The translations under genes were made by a program, and so were the position numbers. From Paenibacillus andongensis (GTDB lineage Bacteria; Bacillota; Bacilli; Paenibacillales; NBRC-103111): DNA of 64,000 nucleotides. How positions within the stretch are numbered: position 1 is the first letter of the stretch; the number at the start of each line of letters is the position of its first letter. Positions 58,642 through 64,000 of this stretch are shown here, in pieces. The notes under the pieces were generated by a model, which made no database searches, was not told the DNA's origin, and saw nothing but the letters and a program-made list of their open reading frames with translations. The DNA lies in contig NZ_CP104467.1 of assembly GCF_025369935.1 (NCBI RefSeq), positions 4,099,001 to 4,163,000 on the forward strand, in the 5' to 3' direction.

Positions 58642-58677
58642 TCTTGTCTCTCCTTCTACACACCAGAATATGTAAAT

Positions 58678-58740
58678 TTACAAGACTATTATATCACTTA
58701 CAATATCTACTTTTACAAATAATAGATTACAAGACTATTA
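58678..58740. repeat. Iteron-like direct repeats ahead of the beta-lactamase-like gene
   Basis: The 14-mer TTACAAGACTATTA occurs at 58678-58691 and 58727-58740, and degenerate copies TTACAATATCTA (58698-58709) and TTACAAATAATA (58713-58724) lie between them. On the minus strand a -10-like TATAAT (58693-58688) sits inside the first copy. The array covers the likely promoter of the gene starting at 58641. Confidence 0.6.
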
Positions 58741-58841
58741 GACCGTCGATTCATTCATACAATCTTGTTACACATTATGGTGTCTTAAATAAAGTCCATC
58801 CTCTTATTTGCTAATTTGAGCTGCCGGATGAACGAGTAGAA

Positions 58842-59095
58842 TGAATAGATATTATCGGTAGATGATGTTGTAGAAAGTGCAAAAATTGCTGCCTAAATCC
58901 CGCCTTTTTCCCTACATTGTTGCATACTGTACAACAATTTCGCCCAATACAGGCGATTTTGCAACAAATGAGCTCGAAATGTTGTACAAACTGCAACTTC
59001 AAGTGGCAAAATAGCCTTTGGGCGTGTGAACTGTTGTAGGAAATACTACATACAACATTGGTAACCACGGATGCTCTGAAGCCTTTCTGTCCTAA
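58842..59095. repeat. Intergenic palindromic repeat region
   Basis: The sequence consists of related hairpin-like units built on TTGTACA/TGCAAC, for example ATTGTTGCATACTGTACAAC (58928-58947), AATGTTGTACAAACTGCAAC and CTGTTGTAGGAAATACTACA. No protein-coding content is credible. It resembles the repeat at 35486-35661 in organisation but not in core sequence. Confidence 0.5.
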
Positions 59096-59150
59096 ATGGA
59101 ATTTGTCCACCACACATCTTGTGTCGATATTTTAAATGAAATTTTTTGAT

Positions 59151-59186
59151 AAAAAAATAAGCAGGATCGCCAAAAGCAAATCCTGC
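59151..59186 (-). terminator. Terminator of the Ohr gene
   Basis: GCAGGAT (59161-59167) and ATCCTGC (59180-59186) form the stem; on the minus strand TTATTTTTTTATC follows. Confidence 0.88.
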
Positions 59187-59220
59187 CTATTTGTCATCGA
59201 TCTGCATATTCCTTCATTGA

Positions 59221-59637
59221 TTATACGACATTAACCTCAACTCCGATATTCCCCTTGATTGCTTTGGAATAGGGGCAATATTGATGAGCTGCTTCAACCA
59301 ATTCCTTGGCAACATCGGCTTCGACGCCATTGACGGAAACATCCAATTTGGCTGCCAATTCATAGCCGCCACTCCCATCTTTGCCTATGGAAATATTCGC
59401 GGTTACTTTCGTGCTCTCTACTTGGACTTTCTTCGTCCTAATGATTAGCTTCAATGCGCTATCGAAGCACGCGGCATAACCAGCGGCGAATAGCTGCTCC
59501 GGATTCGTTGCATGTCCGCCAGGCCCACCTAATTCCTTGGGTACTCTCAATTCTAGGTCAATGACCCCATCGCTGGAAGTGACTTTCCCCTCTCTTCCAC
59601 CCTCAGCTGTTGCCGTGGCTGTATACAATTTTTCCAT
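59221..59637 (-). CDS. ohr: Organic hydroperoxide resistance protein (Ohr)
   Basis: A 138-residue Ohr/OsmC thiol peroxidase that reduces organic hydroperoxides with lipoyl-protein or dithiol donors. The catalytic peroxidatic Cys57 is in LFAAGYAACFDSAL and the resolving Cys121 in HQYCPYSKAIKG. The N-terminus LYTATATAEGGREGKVTSSD and the motif LGGPGGHATNPEQLF with the active-site Glu and the Arg of ELRVPKELG are typical. GGAGAGAACGGAT precedes the ATG. No ohrR gene is adjacent. Confidence 0.96.
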   Translation of the reverse strand: MEKLYTATATAEGGREGKVTSSDGVIDLELRVPKELGGPGGHATNPEQLFAAGYAACFDSALKLIIRTKKVQVESTKVTANISIGKDGSGGYELAAKLDVSVNGVEADVAKELVEAAHQYCPYSKAIKGNIGVEVNVV

Positions 59638-59723
59638 ATCCGTTCTCTCCTTTGTATCTGTATATATTACGAAACATATTTATCTCCTACAATGAATCAT
59701 TTTATACGAACTTCTAATCCTCA

Positions 59724-59775
59724 AAAAAGAGGCTATCCCTCGCGTAGAGTAACTCTACTTTGGAATAGCCTCTTT
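59724..59775 (-). terminator. Terminator of the DUF2892 gene
   Basis: AAAGAGGCTATCC (59726-59738) pairs with GGAATAGCCTCTTT (59762-59775) with one bulge; an inner GTAGAG/CTCTAC stem extends it. On the minus strand a T-run follows. Confidence 0.88.
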
Positions 59776-59787
59776 GCTTTTCAACAA

Positions 59788-59979
59788 TTAACGAATTTTA
59801 CAAGTATTACGGCCCAGCATTTGATTAATCGCACATTTTTGCACTATGCCTGTAATAAGGAACGGAAGTGAGAATAATCCGGTTAATTTCCAGTAACCAG
59901 GTAAGAAGTAAAATAACGACAATAGTGCAACACCCAGAATAATACGAACCGCACGATCTGTTCCGCCAACATTTTTCAT
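59788..59979 (-). CDS. DUF2892 (YgaP-like membrane domain) protein
   Basis: A 63-residue protein with two membrane helices (VRIILGVALLSLFYFLPG and LTGLFSLPFLITGIVQ) and a C-terminal cysteine-bearing tail (KCAINQMLGRNTCKIR). It starts with MKNVGGTDRAVRIILG, the hallmark of the DUF2892 domain that is fused to rhodanese in YgaP. GGAGGTAATAG precedes the ATG. A Crp/Fnr regulator gene lies 135 bases upstream on the same strand; such pairs respond to sulfide or redox changes in other bacteria, but this is inference here. Confidence 0.92.
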   Translation of the reverse strand: MKNVGGTDRAVRIILGVALLSLFYFLPGYWKLTGLFSLPFLITGIVQKCAINQMLGRNTCKIR

Positions 59980-60114
59980 ATTCTATTACCTCCATAAATG
60001 TATTGTTTGTTTTATTGTGTATCTGATTACGATCTTAACAGAAGCGTTTCGATAGAACCGTAACTTTGTCACATAGCAATAAAATGAACGTTTGAAGGTA
60101 AATAAGAGAACCAT

Positions 60115-60801
60115 TTATAGTTCAATATATTTTTTCAATTCCTGCCGTAATATATGAGAGATCTGGCCTCTAGATAACTTCAGCAGCCCTTCTTTCTCGA
60201 GCGACTTCAGTGTTCGACTTATGACTTCGCGGGCTGAACCCAGCTCAATGGATAGGGTATCATGCGTAATGGTAAGAGTATCACGTCCATCTTCGGTCAT
60301 CTCAACCAGATATTCAGCTATTCGGCCGCGGATTGATTTGAAGTTGATGCTATCCAACAAGTTGGACATAATGATAATTCGTTTGGCGAACATTTTGAAA
60401 ATAAACTGCCGAAAACTTTTGTAACGGTCCATCCAATCTTTAAATACGTCAACTGGAATAGCAACTACAGAGCAAAGCTTTTCGATGCAAGCAGAAGCTT
60501 CATATTCGGTCTCGCCGAGAATACTGGACATCATGAGGGGACAGCATTCCCCGCCATTAACGCGATACAAAGTGATCTCTCTTCCGCTGCTGCTGATCTT
60601 ATACATTCTTACTGTTCCTTCCAGAATTAAAACAGCATGATCCAAGAACTGGCCCTCTTCGAATACAAAGCTAGGCTGTAAATCTAACATTATAATTCCC
60701 TCATTGCTCCAGTCCTGTATGGAAATATCGGATAAGCTTGGGAAGCACGTTACAATATGCGGGACTTTATCAAGCATAGCAGATGACATTGGTTGTATCA
60801 T
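60115..60801 (-). CDS. Crp/Fnr family regulator
   Basis: A 228-residue Crp/Fnr-type regulator. The cyclic-nucleotide-binding-like beta-barrel is at about 35-130 (FVFEEGQFLDHAVLILEGTV, SSSGREITLYRVNGGECC, EYEASACIEKLCSVVAIPVD) and the winged helix at about 155-225 (DTLTITHDTLSIELGSARE, VISRTLKSLEKEGLLKLSRG). The N-terminus lacks the four cysteines of Fnr, so it does not carry a classic FeS cluster, and a nearby CC pair in the barrel (GECC) could be redox-active. The DUF2892 gene lies next downstream. Confidence 0.9.
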   Translation of the reverse strand: MIQPMSSAMLDKVPHIVTCFPSLSDISIQDWSNEGIIMLDLQPSFVFEEGQFLDHAVLILEGTVRMYKISSSGREITLYRVNGGECCPLMMSSILGETEYEASACIEKLCSVVAIPVDVFKDWMDRYKSFRQFIFKMFAKRIIIMSNLLDSINFKSIRGRIAEYLVEMTEDGRDTLTITHDTLSIELGSAREVISRTLKSLEKEGLLKLSRGQISHILRQELKKYIEL

Positions 60802-61164
60802 TCCTTATCAATGGTAGGTTTTAACAAGCACAGTATACCATTAACCAATCAAATGATCGATCTAACTTCTTCTCGTGCATATGAAAAAAGTGACTTTGGT
60901 TTTTGACCTTTTTTGAACAAAGAATCAATTGAGATTACATAACTGCTGTTTAATAGAAGATAAATAGCGGCTCCAATCATGGAACGGTCCAGCTCGTATC
61001 CGGCCATTTGACTGTTTCCTCAAGCTAATATAAATAATTTGTCATTGTGCTTATTTAGGATTAACGCAAATAATCACGCCTGCACTCGGCAGCCGTGATT
61101 GAGATTAACGACGATCCTATTTAAAAAACTTGCCAATCAAGCTTTTTCTATCAATGTTCACCAA
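60802..61164. other. Intergenic stretch with a palindromic hairpin
   Basis: No gene is recognised. AATCACG-C-CTGC (61072-61083) pairs with GCAG-C-CGTGATT (61089-61100) as a near-perfect hairpin. On the minus strand ATTATTTGCG follows, so it may be a weak terminator of the 35-residue gene. Confidence 0.5.
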
Positions 61165-61272
61165 TTACTTTGATTTTTTCTTTGCTGCGGATCTTCCTTG
61201 TTTTTCCGGATCATTCGAAGGTTTCTCGGCATGTTGAGACCCGTTAGGTTTGATTGGACCGTTGTCACCCAT
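61165..61272 (-). CDS. Small hydrophilic protein (35 aa), possibly spore-related
   Basis: A 35-codon gene with AAGGAAAGGAG eight bases before ATG 61272 (an ATG six bases further up is too close to it). The product is very hydrophilic with a basic tail: GDNGPIKPNGSQHAEKPSND, then PEKQGRSAAKKKSK. Composition and size resemble small acid-soluble spore proteins or small coat-linked peptides of Bacillota, but no named family can be assigned. A hairpin 65-93 bases downstream may be its terminator. Confidence 0.55.
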   Translation of the reverse strand: MGDNGPIKPNGSQHAEKPSNDPEKQGRSAAKKKSK

Positions 61273-61413
61273 ATTCATTGCTCCTTTCCTTAGCATCTTG
61301 TTTAATTATTTACAACTAGGTAACGAATTATTATCAATCGCCAATTCTTATAAATTGCTTAGGGAACGTAGCGCCTCTAAATGGTCGAAAACCACTTGAA
61401 ATCAAGAGGAAGA

Positions 61414-61488
61414 GGAACGAGGAGGCGTTATTTCACAGTTTTTTGCTTCCGGAGCGTTCATTTTGATCAAATAACGCCCTCTCGTTCC
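61414..61488. repeat. Long inverted repeat element
   Basis: Two 20-base arms, GGAACGAGGAGGCGTTATTT (61414-61433) and AAATAACGCCCTCTCGTTCC (61469-61488), are complementary at 18 of 20 positions and enclose 35 bases. The element is not next to a gene and has no target-site duplication that I can see. It could be a miniature repeat or a folded RNA element. The surrounding 61273-61585 has no credible gene. Confidence 0.65.
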
Positions 61489-61585
61489 ACTTATTCGATT
61501 TATAGCGCTGAATTCCTGAAATAGCGATCGTACATTCCGCAAACTAGTGTTCGCCGTCCTTCCCTTGCACTTTAATCGACAAAAA

Positions 61586-61630
61586 AACAAAAAATGAGAA
61601 GGCATGAACATGGCCACCTCATTTTTTGTT
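61586..61630 (-). terminator. Terminator of the holin-like gene
   Basis: AACAAAAAATGAG (61586-61598) pairs with CTCATTTTTTGTT (61618-61630), with CATG/CATG pairing in the loop; the arms carry their own T-run on both strands. Confidence 0.8.
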
Positions 61631-61671
61631 TCCTGTACCCCTGCTTAATAACCCCTGCAATTCCATCCATA

Positions 61672-61845
61672 CTAGGCAGGTTTTTGATGGTTGGTGTATA
61701 CCCCGATTATAGATAAAACAGCTGCTACGCCATTAGCAATAGCATTCATCTCATCGTCTTGAATAATATCTAATCCGTAAGCGTTCAATATCAATTTGGC
61801 TGCTCCTAGTAACCCCAAAGCTAACGTATAATAGTTCACTTTCAC
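61672..61845 (-). CDS. Small membrane protein, holin-like (57 aa)
   Basis: GTG 61845 follows AGGAGGTG at six bases. The product has one or two membrane helices: YYTLALGLLGAAKLILNAYG and ANGVAAVLSIIGVYTNHQ, with the sequence DIIQDDEMN between. This pattern (short, two helices, GLD-x-I-x-DDE then NGVA) resembles small phage holins of the SPP1/phi-LC3 type. No endolysin or other phage gene is adjacent, so it may be a lone remnant or a host-acquired protein. Confidence 0.55.
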   Translation of the reverse strand: MKVNYYTLALGLLGAAKLILNAYGLDIIQDDEMNAIANGVAAVLSIIGVYTNHQKPA

Positions 61846-61935
61846 TTCTCTCACCTCCTATAAAAATAGGATGCTATATCTTATGTGAGAGATTAAGAGT
61901 TGGACATATCCATATGGCATGGTTCCAAAAGCACA

Positions 61936-61978
61936 AAAAAGTGCGGCCACCCTTATTCAGAGTTTGGCCGCACTTTTT
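61936..61978 (-). terminator. Terminator of the tdh-kbl operon
   Basis: AAAAAGTGCGGCC (61936-61948) and GGCCGCACTTTTT (61966-61978) form a perfect 13-base stem with a T-run on the minus strand. Confidence 0.92.
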
Positions 61979-61993
61979 ACTTATTACTTCGTA

Positions 61994-63169
61994 CTAGATC
62001 AGTCCGAATTCCTTACCGACCTTCTGCAATTTATCTAAGGCAAAAGTTAAGTCTTCCTTAGTATGCTGAGCCGTAACAATAAGCCGCACTCGGCCTTTAT
62101 CCATGGCAACTGTCGGATAGACTATTCCTTGGGCAAACACGCCTTCTTCCAGCAAACGATCCGAAAAGCGCATGGTTTGTGCGGGATCGCCTATAATAAT
62201 CGGAATGATAGGTGTCTCACTTGCGCCGGTATCAAAGCCTAACCGCTGTAAAGATGCTCGGAATCCATTCGCGTTTTCCCAAAGCTTTGTTACTAAGTCC
62301 GAGCTTTCCTTAAGTACTTGAATAGCGGCCAAGCAAGTTGCTGCAACCGCAGGCGTTTGCGAGGTACTAAACAGAAACGGCCTTGCCGTATGAATCAAAT
62401 GCTCTTTCAAGAGCTGGGCACCGGCAACATAGCCACCAACGGCTCCGATTGCTTTGGATAACGTGCCTATTTGGATATGCACTCTGCCATGAAGACCGAA
62501 ATGGTCTGTCGAACCTTTACCGTTGGTGCCAAGCACTCCGCTCGCGTGGGCATCATCCACATACACAATAGCGTCATAGGCTTCTGCTAGTTGAACAATG
62601 TCAGGAAGCGGAGCGATATCGCCATCCATACTGAATACACCATCCGTCACAATGACGCGTTTACGATGCTTTTGCGTTTCTTTCAAAATGGCTTCAAGCT
62701 GATTCATGTCCTTGTGTGCAAAAATTTTGCGGCTCGCCTTCGTCAAACGGATGCCATCAATAATACTCGCGTGATTCAGCTCATCGCTGATCACTACATC
62801 GTCGGCTCCAAGAACAGCTGACAAAGCGCCTTGGTTCGTTGTGAAACCGGACTGGAACACAAGGGCCGCCTCTGTTCCTTTAAACTTGGCTAACTCGATC
62901 TCCAGTTCATCGTGAATATCAAGAGTTCCCGTAATCGTACGCACTGAACCGCTTCCAACTCCATACTTCTCGATCGCGGAAATCGCAGCTTCCTTAAGCT
63001 TCGGATGATGAGTTAATCCCAAGTAATTATTGGAAGACATTTGAAGAACTTTCTTACCATTTAAATACATCCAGGAGTCGGAACCGCTCTCCCATACTTT
63101 AATCGAGCGATATCTTCCTTCACGCTTCCATCCTTCAATATCCGCTGCCAAATCGTTTAAATAGTTCAT
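61994..63169 (-). CDS. kbl: Glycine C-acetyltransferase (2-amino-3-ketobutyrate CoA ligase)
   Basis: A 391-residue alpha-oxoamine synthase. It splits 2-amino-3-oxobutyrate with CoA into glycine and acetyl-CoA. The PLP lysine is Lys239 in [18 protein letters not shown]; other motifs are [45 protein letters not shown], and [12 protein letters not shown] with the Asp and His that hold the cofactor. The next gene upstream (38 bases) is threonine dehydrogenase, so the two form the threonine to glycine pathway. BioF-like activity is less likely given the neighbour. Confidence 0.96.
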   Translation of the reverse strand: MNYLNDLAADIEGWKREGRYRSIKVWESGSDSWMYLNGKKVLQMSSNNYLGLTHHPKLKEAAISAIEKYGVGSGSVRTITGTLDIHDELEIELAKFKGTEAALVFQSGFTTNQGALSAVLGADDVVISDELNHASIIDGIRLTKASRKIFAHKDMNQLEAILKETQKHRKRVIVTDGVFSMDGDIAPLPDIVQLAEAYDAIVYVDDAHASGVLGTNGKGSTDHFGLHGRVHIQIGTLSKAIGAVGGYVAGAQLLKEHLIHTARPFLFSTSQTPAVAATCLAAIQVLKESSDLVTKLWENANGFRASLQRLGFDTGASETPIIPIIIGDPAQTMRFSDRLLEEGVFAQGIVYPTVAMDKGRVRLIVTAQHTKEDLTFALDKLQKVGKEFGLI

Positions 63170-63207
63170 GTGAACCTCCTAAAAGTTTTACGGAGCAAAT
63201 TTTTATC

Positions 63208-64000
63208 CTAATGTGTAAATACAATTTTCCCGCATTGACCTTGATTCATTAACCGGAAAGCTTCTTCGTACTGATCTAATGTAAATCTATGCGTAATAAC
63301 CGGTGCCAGATCAATTCGCTTCTGGTTCAGCAAACCCTTCATTTGATACCAGGTTTGATACATCTTTCTACCCGTAATCCCTTCAACGCGCAGCCCTTTA
63401 AAAATGATGTGATTCGTTAGGTCCAGGCTCACCTCTTTGGTTGGAATACCAAGCAAGGACACTCTGCCCGCGTTGGCTGCAGCTTCAAAGCCATCTACGA
63501 TCGCCTGAGGATTGCCGGACATTTCAAGAACAACCTCAACACCTTCTCCATCCGTCATTTCTCGGAGAGCCTTAGATAGGCGCGTTTCCATGGCGTTAAT
63601 CGTAAAATCCGCACCCATTTGTTTAGCGAGTTCCAATCGGTTAGGGTTAATATCCGCGGCATAAATAGCTCCAGCTCCGCAAGCCTTTGCAACTTGAATG
63701 GCCAATAAGCCAATCGGGCCCACACCAATAATAGCAACAGACTTTCCAACAATGTCGCCGGATAGTACCGTTTGCACGGCATTGCCCAGCGGGTCCTGCA
63801 AGCAAGCGATTTCAAAAGGCAGATCAGGTGCATTCAGAATAATGTTGCTTGCCTTCACGACGGCATATTCGGCAAAGCAGCCAGGTGCCGTAATCCCGAA
63901 GCTTTTGGTATTCGGGCAAACATGCGCATTTCCTGTGCGACAGGCTTTACAGGAACCGCATACCATGTGACCCTCCGCAGAAACATAATCTCCGATGGCA
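63208..64000 (-). CDS. tdh: L-threonine 3-dehydrogenase, 5' end beyond the window
   Basis: The C-terminal 264 codons of a zinc-dependent medium-chain dehydrogenase; the frame continues past the right edge. It shows the structural zinc cysteines (CGSCKACRTGNAHVC), PGCFAEYAVVKASN, the Rossmann motif VAIIGVGPIGLLAIQVAKA and the NAD-binding ADINPNRLELAKQMGADF. It oxidises L-threonine to 2-amino-3-oxobutyrate, the substrate of the kbl product encoded 38 bases downstream. The C-terminus RLMNQGQCGKIVF is typical. The catalytic-zinc half is off the window. Confidence 0.93.
   Translation of the reverse strand, partial: AIGDYVSAEGHMVCGSCKACRTGNAHVCPNTKSFGITAPGCFAEYAVVKASNIILNAPDLPFEIACLQDPLGNAVQTVLSGDIVGKSVAIIGVGPIGLLAIQVAKACGAGAIYAADINPNRLELAKQMGADFTINAMETRLSKALREMTDGEGVEVVLEMSGNPQAIVDGFEAAANAGRVSLLGIPTKEVSLDLTNHIIFKGLRVEGITGRKMYQTWYQMKGLLNQKRIDLAPVITHRFTLDQYEEAFRLMNQGQCGKIVFTH

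Noticed and set aside
61402-61617. 71-codon minus-strand frame
   Set aside because: It translates the long inverted repeat and terminator; no start site and low-complexity end.

Overview
The window looks like chromosomal DNA from a spore-forming Bacillota, most likely Paenibacillus or a close relative. This is inferred from strong AGGAGG-type ribosome binding sites, frequent GTG/TTG starts, intermediate base composition and family content (DUF3231, CPBP protease, MocR regulators, DacF-like carboxypeptidase, PIG-L/creatininase genes, large secreted carbohydrate-binding protein, remnants of murT-gatD). No rRNA, tRNA, CRISPR array, insertion sequence or integrase was found.

Left part (1-12.5 kb): a MarR/MFS pair, an Asp/Glu racemase, metE with a LysR regulator, a GrpB protein, a DMT exporter divergent from a MocR regulator, a YciI protein, a polysaccharide deacetylase lipoprotein and a D-Ala-D-Ala carboxypeptidase. 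Several intergenic regions carry clear promoters with palindromes or direct repeats that suggest the cognate operators.

Middle part (12.5-27 kb): an accessory stretch with much gene decay. It holds a murT-gatD pair broken by internal deletions and frameshifts, a GNAT gene with one in-frame TGA, two divergent genes (RibD/DHFR-like and isochorismatase) that lost both 5' ends, fragments of an unknown protein, a headless AraC gene and a CPA2 antiporter pseudogene. Intact genes among them include a P450, a TetR regulator with a sharp operator, and a probable operon of three NTF2-fold proteins with a dienelactone-hydrolase-like enzyme and an NAD(P)-binding reductase.

27-39 kb: DUF3231, azlCD with a divergent MocR regulator, DinB/LysR, a DUF985 cupin, an XRE/MmyB regulator and a ~1000-residue secreted protein with two carbohydrate-binding modules and a beta-propeller.

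39-51 kb: the most interesting unit, nine same-strand genes between one promoter and one terminator. In transcription order they are a ROK regulator, a solute-binding lipoprotein, an ABC ATPase, a fused two-domain permease, an exported PIG-L deacetylase with NEW3-like domains, a creatininase-family amidohydrolase, an argininosuccinate-lyase-family enzyme, a BadF-type sugar kinase and a cytosolic PIG-L deacetylase. I read this as an import-and-dismantle pathway for an N-acylated amino-sugar conjugate; the substrate is not known to me.

51-64 kb: a GNAT/TetR/M29 aminopeptidase operon, a sugar isomerase/Gfo-Idh-MocA pair with a divergent AraC regulator, a serine beta-lactamase-like hydrolase, Ohr, a DUF2892/Crp pair, two very small genes and the kbl-tdh threonine degradation operon, which runs off the right edge. 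Intergenic regions here and at 35.5 kb contain degenerate palindromic repeats.
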